Part shown: in pieces, positions 9,420 through 18,406 of the stretch
How positions within the stretch are numbered: the stretch's first letter is position 1
How the letters are laid out: each line of letters begins with the position of its first letter
DNA from: Pandoraea oxalativorans
Lineage (GTDB): Bacteria; Pseudomonadota; Gammaproteobacteria; Burkholderiales; Burkholderiaceae
NCBI RefSeq assembly: GCF_000972785.3
Contig: NZ_CP011253.3
Coordinates: 2,542,001-2,606,000, forward strand
Direction of reading: 5' to 3'
Length of the DNA: 64,000 nt
Program-made: the position numbers and the translations under genes
Notes under the pieces: generated by a model
Told to the model about the DNA's origin: nothing
Database searches by the model: none
What the model saw: the letters and a program-made list of their open reading frames with translations, nothing else

Positions 9420-10553
9420 TCAGAAACTGGCGGCCAGATCGCGCAGCGCGTCGAACGTTTCGTGCACTTCCGCACGCAGCACGCCCACGAGTTCAGCGGC
9501 TGGCATCGCGCGCACAAGCGGCGCAGCCTGACCGGCCCACTGCGCGGCGTAGTCGCTGTTCCCCTTGGCCTTGGCGGCGGCGTTGATGGCCTTGCCTGCG
9601 TCGTACGTCACAGGATAGGCGGGCAAGTCGGGACGCTCGGCGGTTTGTTCAAGCGCAAAGAGCCGATTGACGAAGCCGCGAGCGGGGCGTCCGGAGATGG
9701 CGCGAATGAGGGCGGTGCGCGGCGGATTCGGTCCGGTGAGTCGCGCCCGGTAAGCCGCGTCGGCCGACGATTCCGGGCAGGCGACGAAGGCCGTGCCGAG
9801 TTGTGCGGCTTGCGCGCCGAGCGCGAGCACGGCGGCGATCCCTGCCCCGTCCATGATGCCGCCAGCGGCGATCACGGGAACGGACGTGTGCGTCACGATC
9901 AACCGCACCAGCGCCAGGGTGCCGAGCTGCTCGTCGTCGGTCGGCACGCGGTCGCCGAGATCTTCGAAGCGTCCGCGATGGCCACCGGCCTCGTATCCCT
10001 GCGCGACGATGGCGTCCACCCCTGCCGCTTCAATGGCGCGGGCCTCGGCGAGATTCGTCGCCGTGGCGAACAGCATGATGCCAGCGGCGTGCAGCGCGTC
10101 GATCTTCTCTTGCGAGGGCAAACCGAAGTGAAAGCTGACGACGGCCGGGCGCTCTTCGAGCAGCATGGCGTACATCGCGTCGTCGGCGACGAAGCTCGTA
10201 TAGATCTCGCTGAGCGCGGCGGGCGGCGTGGCGTCGAAGCGCGCGAATTCCGGGGCCAGATAGGCGAGCCAGGCGGCATCGCGCGAGGCGTCGAGTTTGG
10301 CCGGCGCGTGGCAGAACACGTTGACGTTGAACGGCTTGCGCGTAAGGGCACGCGTTTCGTGAATGGCTTTGCGAGCCGTTTGCGCATTCCCCGCCGCCAC
10401 GCCGATGGAGCCGAGCCCGCCTGCGTTTGAGACGGCAGCAGCAAGCGCCGGTGTGGACGTGCCCGCCATCGGCGCCTGAATGATGGGAGTGAGCAGGCCG
10501 AGTCGCTCGATGAGCGCGCGATTACGGGATTGGGAAGCAAGGGAGCTAGGCAT
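9420..10553 (-). CDS. Nitronate monooxygenase (2-nitropropane dioxygenase family), copy 2
   Basis: 377 residues, colinear with copy 1 through its length ([44 protein letters not shown]). It is expected to bind FMN and oxidise nitronates in the cytoplasm. I set the start at ATG 10553, which has AGGTG about nine bases upstream; a GTG four codons earlier (10565) is possible but lacks a ribosome-binding site. It is the first gene of a minus-strand unit with copy 1 and perhaps the AcuI-like reductase. Having two copies side by side suggests differing substrate range or dosage; neither can be decided from sequence. Confidence 0.88.
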   Translation of the reverse strand: MPSSLASQSRNRALIERLGLLTPIIQAPMAGTSTPALAAAVSNAGGLGSIGVAAGNAQTARKAIHETRALTRKPFNVNVFCHAPAKLDASRDAAWLAYLAPEFARFDATPPAALSEIYTSFVADDAMYAMLLEERPAVVSFHFGLPSQEKIDALHAAGIMLFATATNLAEARAIEAAGVDAIVAQGYEAGGHRGRFEDLGDRVPTDDEQLGTLALVRLIVTHTSVPVIAAGGIMDGAGIAAVLALGAQAAQLGTAFVACPESSADAAYRARLTGPNPPRTALIRAISGRPARGFVNRLFALEQTAERPDLPAYPVTYDAGKAINAAAKAKGNSDYAAQWAGQAAPLVRAMPAAELVGVLRAEVHETFDALRDLAASF

Positions 10554-10751
10554 GACGATCTGCACCTAAGAGTGTTCAATGGGGGGAACAGCAGCAGTCA
10601 CAGCAGGCGGTATGTTCACTATGGCATACGCCCAACGCCACAAAAGATACCACTTAAATACATCTTTATGCCAACCACCCTTGACGCTGTCGGGGCATCT
10701 CGCCGTGGCATGCGCTCGCCGGGCAATAGCTGAGCTTCGCTCACGTAATGC

Positions 10752-11864
10752 TTATTCGTGCGCGCCGTCGTCGGCGCCCATCAAATCGGAGGCACGCGAG
10801 CGTTGCATGTCTGCCCGACGGAAGTATCCGACGACGGTGGCCACGCTGGTATGTCCGGTCATCGACATCGTCTCGGCCAGTGGCACTTGCCGAAGTGCCG
10901 CTTCCGTCACGAAGCCTGCGCGCAACGAGTGTGCCGAGAAATCGCCCTCGAGGCCCGCCAGTGCGCAGCGCTCACGCACGATATCGCGCACTGCGGCCTC
11001 CGAAAGCGCTTCTCCGATATGGCCCCCGCGCCGCACCCGCCGAAAGATCGGACCGCCATCGATGCCCGACGCTGCCAGCCAGTCCGTGAGCGCGGCGGCG
11101 GCAGCACCCGTCACCGGCTTTTCATTCTCCGGGCGGTCGGTCCCCTGCTGGTTCGTCTTCGACCAGCCCAGCGTGTAGACGTAATGTTCCGGTCCACTTC
11201 GTCGCACGTTCTCACACGTTGCGCGAACGACTTCGGAGCGTCGGCGTCCGCCGCTCGCCCATGCAAAGAGCAGCAATGCCCGGTCGCGCTTGCCGCGCAG
11301 CGAGTCGTCGCAGGTGGCCAGCAGCGCGCGCAACGGTTCGCGGGTGAGCGCATCTTTCTTGGCGGTCTTCACGCCACGTTTCGCATAGGCACGCCGCGTT
11401 CTGGCGAGCAACTCCCGAACTGCCGGTTCGGCGCAGGGATTGGGCAGATCGCGCGAGGTGTGCAGCTTGGCGATGACGCTGATCCGGTGGCGCAGTGTCG
11501 CGAGCGCGGGCGGACCGGTGCGCGCTTTGAGCCCTTGTGCGACCAGCGCCGCATCGAGGGCCTCTGGCATCTCCGTCGTCAGCCCATGCTTGCCCTGACG
11601 CTGTGCGTGATCGACAACGAATTGCACGATCACTGCGGGCGTTAGCGGGGGGATCAGCGGCGCACCGTAGCGCAACCGATACCAACCCATCCAGTAACGC
11701 ATGGCCGACTGGTAACTCTGGCGTGTATTTGCCGAGTCGCCTTCACGAACGAGCGCCTGCGCGGCTTCCCGAGCGTCGGCATTCAGCGTGGCCGGATCCA
11801 GCGGCGTAGGGAGGTGGGTTGCATCCACGATTTTCACGAGATCGCCAGCGTTGCTTTTGCGCAT
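10752..11864 (-). CDS. Tyrosine-type site-specific recombinase/integrase
   Basis: 370 residues. An N-terminal SAM-like DNA-binding domain (TRQSYQSAMRYWMGWYRLRYG near residues 45-70) is followed by a catalytic domain with the tyrosine recombinase residues: Arg in SGGRRRSEVV, HxxR in HSLRAGF, and the GHTSVATVVGYFRR block carrying the second His and the nucleophilic Tyr. All expected catalytic residues are present. Start ATG 11864 has AAGGCGG upstream; a longer frame to 11966 runs through AT-rich promoter sequence. It is divergent from a KfrA-like gene 150 bases away. No attachment-site duplication, tRNA target or other phage gene is visible, so it may be a resident chromosomal recombinase. Confidence 0.85.
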   Translation of the reverse strand: MRKSNAGDLVKIVDATHLPTPLDPATLNADAREAAQALVREGDSANTRQSYQSAMRYWMGWYRLRYGAPLIPPLTPAVIVQFVVDHAQRQGKHGLTTEMPEALDAALVAQGLKARTGPPALATLRHRISVIAKLHTSRDLPNPCAEPAVRELLARTRRAYAKRGVKTAKKDALTREPLRALLATCDDSLRGKRDRALLLFAWASGGRRRSEVVRATCENVRRSGPEHYVYTLGWSKTNQQGTDRPENEKPVTGAAAAALTDWLAASGIDGGPIFRRVRRGGHIGEALSEAAVRDIVRERCALAGLEGDFSAHSLRAGFVTEAALRQVPLAETMSMTGHTSVATVVGYFRRADMQRSRASDLMGADDGAHE

Positions 11865-11952
11865 TGAACCGCCTTGAAACGTAATTTTTCTACAGAACAT
11901 ATGAATTTTTATGTGATATGTAGTAAATATAACGTATGCGAGAAATAAGTAT

Positions 11953-11971
11953 CGATAATCTTCCATTATCG
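11953..11971. promoter_or_regulatory. Inverted repeat in integrase/kfrA divergent promoter region
   Basis: CGATAAT (11953-11959) and ATTATCG (11965-11971) form a perfect 7-bp dyad with five bases between. A second, looser dyad ACATAT...ATATGT lies about 40 bases to the left. The region 11865-12013 is much more AT-rich than its neighbours. The dyad is a plausible operator for the KfrA-like protein, which in plasmids represses its own promoter; this is inference. Confidence 0.4.
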
Positions 11972-12013
11972 TGACCTATTTGGCAATGCCGTCGAATTCA
12001 AGGAGTATTCACG

Positions 12014-13060
12014 ATGACTGCGTCCCACACCCCGAAATCCGCCACGCTCGCGCCGTCGCCTCGACAGGGCGGTCGCGGTATTTCCGAGCATGACGTATGG
12101 ACGGCCGCCGATACGTTATTGATGTCGGGGCAGCGTCCGACGATTGAGCGGATTCGCCAGCAACTGGGGCGCGGATCGCCGAACACCGTGAGTCCTTATC
12201 TGGATGCGTGGTTTGCGGGATTGGGGGCGCGTCTGAAAGGTGCGGACGGTGCCGGTGGCGGCGTGATGGGTTTGCCGGACGGAGTGCCCATGCCGGAGCC
12301 AGTGGCCCGGGCCGCATTGGATTGGTGGGCGTTGGCGATACACGAAGCCCGTACGGCGCTGGCCGAGGAGGCTGCCGCGCAGCGCGCGGCGCTCGATGCG
12401 CGGGAAGCCGAATTGGCGGCGGATCGCGAAGCGCTGGAGCAAGCCCGCGCTGTGCTGCACGAGCGGATTGCTTCGGCGGAGACGGCTGCGGCGGATGCCC
12501 GTCAGGCGCGCGATGAGGCGCAGGCACAGGCACGTCGCGCCGAGGCGTTGCTCATCGATGCGCAGGCGGATGCCGTGGCCTCGCGTCAGTCGCTTGCCTC
12601 GGCGCGCGACGCGGCGCAGGCGATGCAGGACGCGCATGCCTCGCATCGAGCAGACTGGGATGCCGAGCGCGCGAAGCTGGTGGAACGTGCCGACGCCAAC
12701 GAACGTCGCTTGATGCTGGAGCTGGATACGGCGCGCGAATCCATCAAGTCGTTGCAGCAGGAGCGCAAGCAGGCACAACGTCAGTTGCAGGACGCCGAGG
12801 CCAGTCTCGCGGCGATGACCGAAGCGCAGCACGAGATGCGTTCGGCCAAAGCGTTGCAGGACGTCGTGATCGCGCGCCTTCGCGAACAGGTCGGCACGCA
12901 GGAAGCACTGGTCTCGACCTATCAGTCGATGTTGGCGGCGCCGCCTGCATCGGTGGCCGGACGCGGCGTGGCGTCGAGCGCGACATTGGGCGTCAAGCGG
13001 CGTCTTAGCAGCGCCGTCGCGCCGACGGCTTCAGTGTTACGTCGGGCGCGGCGTCCGTGA
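12014..13060 (+). CDS. KfrA-like coiled-coil DNA-binding protein
   Basis: 348 residues. The N-terminal 75 residues match the KfrA_N helix-turn-helix DNA-binding domain (SEHDVWTAADTLLMSGQRP, TIERIRQQLGRGSPNTVSPYLDAWF). Residues about 115-310 are a long alanine-, glutamate- and arginine-rich coiled coil. In plasmid RK2 KfrA is a repressor that forms filament-like assemblies tied to stable inheritance; chromosomal relatives are uncharacterised. The start is supported by AAGGAG ten bases upstream. It is divergent from the tyrosine recombinase gene, and this pairing suggests joint regulation. The coiled-coil tail ends in an unstructured, basic C-terminus. Confidence 0.82.
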   Translation: MTASHTPKSATLAPSPRQGGRGISEHDVWTAADTLLMSGQRPTIERIRQQLGRGSPNTVSPYLDAWFAGLGARLKGADGAGGGVMGLPDGVPMPEPVARAALDWWALAIHEARTALAEEAAAQRAALDAREAELAADREALEQARAVLHERIASAETAAADARQARDEAQAQARRAEALLIDAQADAVASRQSLASARDAAQAMQDAHASHRADWDAERAKLVERADANERRLMLELDTARESIKSLQQERKQAQRQLQDAEASLAAMTEAQHEMRSAKALQDVVIARLREQVGTQEALVSTYQSMLAAPPASVAGRGVASSATLGVKRRLSSAVAPTASVLRRARRP

Positions 13061-13086
13061 CATTCGGCGATGGGCTACCTGGACCT

Positions 13087-14628
13087 TCACTTCGCCTGCG
13101 CGAGCGTCGGTGTGCTGGCCTCCCATCCACCTCCCAGCGCGCGGAACGTCGCAACGGCCGCCCGAGCGTTGTCTGCCTGTGCGCGGGCATCGGCGTCGCG
13201 CACCGTCAATAACTGGCGGTCGGCGTCCAGCACTTCGTAAAGACTCACGGTCCCGCCCGTGTATGCCTCCTGCGCGCTGTCGCGCGCGCGTGTCTGCGCG
13301 TCGACGGCGCTCGCCAGATCCTTGCGTTGCTGTTCGAGTTCCACCAGTGTGACGATGGCGTTTTCGACGTCTTCCGTGGCGTGCAGCATCGACAGCCGGT
13401 ACTCCGCCAAGGCTTGTGCGTTTGCGCCGCGCGCCTGAGCGACTTCGGCGTCGATGCGTCCGAAATCGAACAGACGCCAGCGCAGGCCCAGCGCGGCAAG
13501 CGGCTGGAACGTCGCGGCGCTCGGCACACGTGCGCCAGCGAGCGTGTCGAATCCCAGCACACCGGAGAGCGATAGCTTGGGGTAGTACTCCGCGAGCGAT
13601 GCGCCAATCCGTTCATTGGACGCTGCCAGTTTGCGTTCTGCGGCGATGACGTCCGGTCGGCGGCGCAGCAAATCGGTGGGGGCGCTGGCGTCACCGATGG
13701 CCGGAATCGTCAGCGGACGCGCCTTCAGATCGTCATCCTGCGTGACCACGCTCATGCGTCGCGCATAGGTGCCAGGTGCTGCGCCCATCAACACATCGAG
13801 TCGATTGAGTTGCGTCTCACGCTCAATGCGTAGCGGTGGCAGCGTTGTACGCGCCTGTGCCAGCAACGCTTCCGATTGCGCGAGTTCGCGCGCCGTCGCC
13901 AAGCCATCCTTCAGCCGCAATCGGACGATGTCCATCAACCGCGCGTCGGTGTCGATCTGGTCCTGTGCAATCGCCAATCGTCGCTGGGCGGCCCTGACGC
14001 GGAAATAGGCATCGGCGGCCTCGGCCACGATGCTCACACGCACGCCGTCACGCTGTGCCTGCGCCGCTTGCGCCAACGCACCTGCGGCTTGTGCCGAGCG
14101 TTGCAGTCCGCCAAACAGATCCAGCTCCCAGCTTGCGCCCGCGCCGATGTCGTAAATCGTCATGTTGCGGTTATAGCCGGGGAGGTTGCGCGCCACCACG
14201 CCAAGCGGGCTTTCCAGCGACTGATGCTCGCGCGTGACGCTGCCGTCCAGGGTGAGCGAGGGCAGTCGTTGCGCGCCAGCCGCACGCGCCTGTGCCCGGG
14301 CTTGTTCGACGCGTGCCACGGCAGCCTGCAAGTCGAGGTTCTGCGCGAGCGCCTGCTCGACGATCCCTGTTAGCACCGGGTCATGAAAGCGCGTCCACCA
14401 GGTCTCCAATGCCACGCCGTTTTCTGGCGGCGAGTCCGTCAGTCCATGGCTCGCATCGCGTTGCGCGAGCGCTGCGCCGCCCTGGAAATGCGTCGGCAAA
14501 TCGGCCTTCGGCGCGACGTAATCGGGGCCGACCGCGCATCCGGCCATTGCGCTGACAGACAGCGCCAGTAAGGCATTGCGCAGAATCGACGGGGTAGCGC
14601 CGGGCACCGTGAGCAGGGTTGCATTCAT
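13087..14628 (-). CDS. Outer membrane efflux lipoprotein, NodT/OprM family
   Basis: 513 residues. The lipobox MAGC puts the lipidated cysteine at residue 31, followed by the family signature AVGPDYVAP. Two repeats of the outer membrane efflux (OEP) domain follow, with alternating coiled-coil and barrel regions (RIDAEVAQARGANAQALAEYR, VSLYEVLDADRQLLTVRDADAR). It should form the trimeric outer membrane channel for the EmrAB-type pump encoded divergently at 14759-17601. ATG 14628 is preferred over a TTG four codons upstream. The gene shares its promoter region with emrA, and a putative operator there (14642-14659) resembles one upstream of the nearby HxlR regulator. Confidence 0.9.
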   Translation of the reverse strand: MNATLLTVPGATPSILRNALLALSVSAMAGCAVGPDYVAPKADLPTHFQGGAALAQRDASHGLTDSPPENGVALETWWTRFHDPVLTGIVEQALAQNLDLQAAVARVEQARAQARAAGAQRLPSLTLDGSVTREHQSLESPLGVVARNLPGYNRNMTIYDIGAGASWELDLFGGLQRSAQAAGALAQAAQAQRDGVRVSIVAEAADAYFRVRAAQRRLAIAQDQIDTDARLMDIVRLRLKDGLATARELAQSEALLAQARTTLPPLRIERETQLNRLDVLMGAAPGTYARRMSVVTQDDDLKARPLTIPAIGDASAPTDLLRRRPDVIAAERKLAASNERIGASLAEYYPKLSLSGVLGFDTLAGARVPSAATFQPLAALGLRWRLFDFGRIDAEVAQARGANAQALAEYRLSMLHATEDVENAIVTLVELEQQRKDLASAVDAQTRARDSAQEAYTGGTVSLYEVLDADRQLLTVRDADARAQADNARAAVATFRALGGGWEASTPTLAQAK

Positions 14629-14641
14629 GGAATTTACCAAG

Positions 14642-14659
14642 TTACTTGCAAGATGATAG
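14642..14659. promoter_or_regulatory. Candidate HxlR-type operator, copy A (efflux promoter)
   Basis: TTACTTGCAAGATGATAG at 14642-14659 matches TCACTTGCATGGTAATAG at 17762-17779 in 14 of 18 positions, core ACTTGCA-N-G-N-T-N-ATAG. It sits in the divergent promoter between the outer membrane factor and emrA genes. A related TCACTTCCATTATG is found at 14674-14687. Shared occurrence upstream of the pump and of the HxlR gene suggests a common regulator; binding is not shown. Confidence 0.4.
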
Positions 14660-14758
14660 TCACAACTCTATACTCACTTCCATTATGAAAGCAACCCCTG
14701 GTTGCGATTTCCCGTTCTCTGTCTCATGACCGCCTTAAGCGCGAAGAAGGATCGACCC

Positions 14759-15916
14759 ATGACATCCCCGAGCACTCCCGCCCAACACGCCAGCCAACCG
14801 GGCGGTCCCTCTGAGAAGCGCAAGTTCCTGCGCAGCCTCGCCATGCGCGGCGCGGTTGTCGCCGCGGCGATCGCGGTGCTGGGTTACGGGACTTACTGGT
14901 GGACGACGGCGCGCTATCTGGAATCGACGGACGATGCCTATGTCGGTGGCGACGTCACCGTGCTCGGCCCCAAGGTGCCGGGGTACATCGCGCAAGTGTT
15001 GGTGACGGATAACCAGACCGTGCATGCGGGTGACGTGCTGGTGCGGCTGGACGACCGCGACTACCGCGCTGCATTGGCGAAGGCCGAAGGCGCTGTTGCC
15101 GCGCAGCAGGCGCTGATTGCGAATCTCGATGCAACGGCGAAGCTGCAGGCGGCGGTCATTGCGCAGGCGCGCGCCAGCGTGGTGGCGGTGACTGCCGACG
15201 CACGACGTGCGCATGACGACCAGGTGCGTTATCAGGATCTCGTCGCCAAGGCGGCGGTGTCGGTGCAGAGCGCGCAGAAGGCGGACGCCGACTACAAGCA
15301 GATCGTCGCGAATCGCGATCGGGCGGAGGCAGGGGCCGTGGCGGCCGAGCGTCAACTGGACGTGATTGCCACACAGAAGCAGCAGGCGCAGGCGGCACTG
15401 GCACAGGCCATCGCCGAGCGCGACATCGCCAAACTCAACGTCGAATACACGGTCCTGCGTGCGCCGGTCGACGGCACCATCGGGAACCGTCGGGCGCGTC
15501 CGGGCGCGTACGCGCAAGCGGGCACGCAACTGCTGGCCGTCGTACCGGCGCACGGACTTTGGGTCGATGCGAACTTCAAGGAGGGGCAGGTGGCGCATCT
15601 GCGTCCCGGCATGCCCGTGAAGATCGAGGCAGACGTGTTGCCCGGTCGCGTCTTCCACGGCCGAGTGGCGAGTCTTGCCCCTGCGACGGGCGCGCAATTC
15701 AGCGTGTTGCCGCCGGAAAACGCGACGGGCAACTTCACGAAGATCGTGCAGCGCGTGCCGGTGCGAGTGCAGCTTGACGATGCGGATGCGCGTCTGGGGA
15801 CGTTGCGCCCCGGTCTGTCGGTGACGGCCGAGGTGGATGCGCGCGGCGAAGGTAGCGGTGATGGCAGGGGCGACAAGTCGTCGGCCCCGGCACCCGCCAA
15901 GGTAGCCGCGCGATGA
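14759..15916 (+). CDS. emrA: HlyD/EmrA-family efflux periplasmic adaptor
   Basis: 385 residues. One N-terminal membrane segment (about residues 33-55, GAVVAAAIAVLGYGTYWW) is followed by ESTDDAYVGGDVTVLGPKVPGYI, the typical EmrA biotinyl-lipoyl start, a coiled-coil hairpin (about 95-215) and the second lipoyl half LNVEYTVLRAPVDGTIG. It bridges the inner membrane EmrB-type transporter to the outer membrane factor encoded divergently. ATG 14759 has AAGGAT upstream and gives a normal EmrA length; an upstream TTG in frame lacks support. Its stop overlaps the emrB start (ATGA at 15913-15916), so translation is coupled. Confidence 0.9.
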   Translation: MTSPSTPAQHASQPGGPSEKRKFLRSLAMRGAVVAAAIAVLGYGTYWWTTARYLESTDDAYVGGDVTVLGPKVPGYIAQVLVTDNQTVHAGDVLVRLDDRDYRAALAKAEGAVAAQQALIANLDATAKLQAAVIAQARASVVAVTADARRAHDDQVRYQDLVAKAAVSVQSAQKADADYKQIVANRDRAEAGAVAAERQLDVIATQKQQAQAALAQAIAERDIAKLNVEYTVLRAPVDGTIGNRRARPGAYAQAGTQLLAVVPAHGLWVDANFKEGQVAHLRPGMPVKIEADVLPGRVFHGRVASLAPATGAQFSVLPPENATGNFTKIVQRVPVRVQLDDADARLGTLRPGLSVTAEVDARGEGSGDGRGDKSSAPAPAKVAAR

Positions 15917-17601
15917 GCGCCACGAACCCGGGGGGCGCGCAACCGCTGCCTTCCAGTGGTGACGCCGGTAGATCGCCGGCGCACTCTGCGAATGACGAGC
16001 GACCGCGACTGGCGGCGGCCCCGGCACCGGCGGGTGGCGGCTTCTCGGTTGACGCCATGTCGACGCCCGCCAAGATCATCGCCTTCGCCACGATGGTCGT
16101 CGGCATGTTTATCGCGCTGCTCGACATTCAGATCGTGTCGGCCTCGTTGCGCGATATCGGCGGCGGCCTTTCGGCGGGCGCGGACGAAACGGCCTGGGTG
16201 CAGACCAGTTACCTGATCGCCGAGATCATCGTGATTCCGCTCTCGGGCTGGCTGTCTCGCGTGATGTCGACGCGCTGGATCTTCGCTGCCTCGGCGGCGG
16301 GCTTTACCGTGGCGAGCCTGCTGTGCGGCGCGGCGTGGAACATCCAGAGCATGATCGCGTTCCGTGCGCTGCAAGGGTTTCTCGGCGGTTCGATGATTCC
16401 ACTGGTCTTCACCACGGCGTTTGCCTTCTTCAGTGGGCCGCAGCGCGTGGTGGCGGCGGCTGTGATCGGCGGTCTTTCGTCATTGGCGCCGACACTCGGG
16501 CCGACCATCGGCGGGTGGATCACGGACAACTACTCGTGGCACTGGCTGTTTTTCATCAACATCGTCCCGGGCATCTTCGTGACGGTGACGGTGCCGTTGC
16601 TGGTGCGCATCGACCGTCCCGACTTCTCGCTGCTGCGTGGTGCGGATTATCTGGGGATGGTCCTGATGGCGGTGAGCCTCGGGTGTCTCGAATACACGCT
16701 GGAAGAGGGGCCGCGCTGGGACTGGTTCGGTGACGACACCATCCGTGCGACGGCGTGGCTGGCCGGGCTGTGTGGCGTGGCGTTCATCTGGCGCAGTCTG
16801 GTGTATTCGCAGCCGATCGTGGATTTGCGGGCGCTCAAGCAGCGGAACTTCGCGCTCGGGTGCTTCTTCTCGTTTGCAACGGGCATCGGCATTTTCGCGA
16901 CGATTTACCTCACGCCGCTGTTCCTTGGACGCGTGCGTGGATTTTCGGCGTTCGAGATCGGCATGGCGGTGTTCTCGACCGGGGTCTTCCAGTTGTTGTC
17001 GATTCCTATCTACGCAATGCTGGCCAACCGGATCGATTTACGCATCCTGATGATGCTCGGGATCGGTGGGTTTGCCTCGTCGATGTGGCAGTTCGCGCCC
17101 ATCACGCACGATTGGGGTTCGCTGCAACTGATGCTGCCGCAGGCGCTGCGCGGTGCGTCGCAACAGTTCGCGGTGGCGCCGATTGTCACGCTGACGCTGG
17201 GCAGCCTTGCGCCTGCGCGATTGCGTCTGGCGTCGGGGCTTTTCAATCTGATGCGCAACCTCGGCGGTGCCATTGGCATCGCAGTCTGTACGACGGTCCT
17301 TAACGACCGGACAAATCTGCACTTCTTCCGGCTCGCCGAGCGCATGGGTGAGGGCAATCCGGCGGTCGGCCAGTGGTTGGCGAGCGTGGGCGCTCGGTTG
17401 GGTGCGACAGGACTGGACCTGGTCGATGCGCAGACGGCTGCGCTTCGACAACTTTGGCTGCTGACGCTGCGCGAAGCCCAGACGATTACGTTCGGCGATA
17501 TCTTTGGCGGGCTGGGGCTGATTTTTCTGGGGGTGACGCTGATGGTGCCGCTCATGCGTCGGGTTGCACCGCCCAAAGCGCCGAGCGCAGATGCGCACTG
17601 A
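15913..17601 (+). CDS. emrB: EmrB/QacA-type MFS drug exporter (DHA2 family)
   Basis: 562 residues with about 14 membrane segments after a 55-residue hydrophilic N-terminal extension that is longer than usual. Motifs of DHA2 drug:proton antiporters are clear: DIQIVSASLRDIGGGLSAGADETAWVQ around the first helix, and the motif C region GPTIGGWITDNYSWHWLFFINIVPG near residue 195-220. It exports hydrophobic drugs, fatty acids or phenolics across the inner membrane, handing them to EmrA and the NodT-type channel. It overlaps emrA by four bases. Substrate unknown; the HxlR regulator 220 bases downstream may sense it. Confidence 0.9.
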   Translation: MSATNPGGAQPLPSSGDAGRSPAHSANDERPRLAAAPAPAGGGFSVDAMSTPAKIIAFATMVVGMFIALLDIQIVSASLRDIGGGLSAGADETAWVQTSYLIAEIIVIPLSGWLSRVMSTRWIFAASAAGFTVASLLCGAAWNIQSMIAFRALQGFLGGSMIPLVFTTAFAFFSGPQRVVAAAVIGGLSSLAPTLGPTIGGWITDNYSWHWLFFINIVPGIFVTVTVPLLVRIDRPDFSLLRGADYLGMVLMAVSLGCLEYTLEEGPRWDWFGDDTIRATAWLAGLCGVAFIWRSLVYSQPIVDLRALKQRNFALGCFFSFATGIGIFATIYLTPLFLGRVRGFSAFEIGMAVFSTGVFQLLSIPIYAMLANRIDLRILMMLGIGGFASSMWQFAPITHDWGSLQLMLPQALRGASQQFAVAPIVTLTLGSLAPARLRLASGLFNLMRNLGGAIGIAVCTTVLNDRTNLHFFRLAERMGEGNPAVGQWLASVGARLGATGLDLVDAQTAALRQLWLLTLREAQTITFGDIFGGLGLIFLGVTLMVPLMRRVAPPKAPSADAH

Positions 17602-17761
17602 GGACATCGGTCGGAGAATTCACTTTAGATTATTTACGTCCCAAACCGTCTGTAAATAGTTGATTTTTAATAATTAAGAACGGTGACGCCTCGTTGTTCA
17701 AGTGAAATGTGAGGTTCTTGAGACGCGGTCGGCTTGCCCGCAGGTGTTGACGCGCTTATGC

Positions 17762-17779
17762 TCACTTGCATGGTAATAG
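17762..17779. promoter_or_regulatory. Candidate HxlR-type operator, copy B (hxlR promoter)
   Basis: TCACTTGCATGGTAATAG lies 42 bases upstream of the HxlR-family start and matches the sequence at 14642-14659 in 14 of 18 positions. An inverted CAAGTG half-site occurs at 17699-17704. Position and similarity fit autoregulation, by inference. The rest of the 219-base gap after emrB is AT-rich with an ATTTAC...GTAAAT dyad and no gene. Confidence 0.4.
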
Positions 17780-17820
17780 GCAGCGGTCGTCATCGACGGC
17801 GCTGAACAGGGGGAATCCTT

Positions 17821-18381
17821 ATGCAACGAAAGACATTCCGCGACATGCAATGCCCCATTGCCCGCAGCCTTGAGCGCGTGGGCGAATGGTGGAGCATCCT
17901 GATCTTGCGCGAGGCAGGCTACGGGACCACGCGCTTCGACGATTTTCAGCGTCGCCTGGATATCGCGCCCAACATGTTGACCCGACGTCTGAATGCGTTG
18001 GTGGAAGAAGGCTTGCTGGCGCGTCGTCAGTACTGCGATCGCCCGCCGCGCTTCGAATACGTGCTCACCGACGCCGGTCGGGATTTCCGTCCGGTGCTGT
18101 GGGCATTGCTCGCATGGGGTAATCGGCACTTTGCGCCGGAAGGCATTGCGGCTCAGTTGGTGGACCGGGAGACGGGGCAAGTGGTCGAGCCGGTCGTGGT
18201 CGATGCAGTGACCGGGGTGCGACTGGACCCGAAGCGGCACGTGCCTAGCGCAGGTCCGGTGGCCACCCAGGGCATGCGTGCGCGCCTGGCGCGAGCCGCA
18301 GCGTTTGCGACGGGGCAGCCTGTGGCGGAGGCAGAAGGAAAAGCGGAAGCCAGTTCTGAGGAAGTGGCGGCTGATCGTTGA
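17821..18381 (+). CDS. HxlR-family winged-helix transcriptional regulator
   Basis: 186 residues. The first 110 form the HxlR winged helix: CPIARSLERVGEWWSILILREA with the early conserved cysteine, the LDIAPNMLTRRLNALVEEGLL recognition region, and YVLTDAGRDFRPVLWALLAWG. The remainder is a longer, low-complexity tail than in most HxlR proteins. HxlR regulators act as dimers on dyad operators and often respond to quinones, aldehydes or oxidants through cysteine. AGGGGGAAT precedes the ATG. The location downstream of emrAB and the shared sequence motif at both promoters suggest it controls the pump and itself. Confidence 0.88.
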   Translation: MQRKTFRDMQCPIARSLERVGEWWSILILREAGYGTTRFDDFQRRLDIAPNMLTRRLNALVEEGLLARRQYCDRPPRFEYVLTDAGRDFRPVLWALLAWGNRHFAPEGIAAQLVDRETGQVVEPVVVDAVTGVRLDPKRHVPSAGPVATQGMRARLARAAAFATGQPVAEAEGKAEASSEEVAADR

Positions 18382-18406
18382 TTTTGTTTGGTTTTCTGGC
18401 GGCCGC

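Noticed and set aside
8286..10430. 714-residue plus-strand open frame opposite the nitronate monooxygenases
   Set aside because: It is antisense to both paralogues and shows repeated segments only because the genes beneath it are duplicated; no ribosome-binding site or known domain.
10752..11864. Integrase as part of a prophage or genomic island
   Set aside because: No attachment-site direct repeats, tRNA target, excisionase, structural phage genes or transposases were seen on either side in the window.
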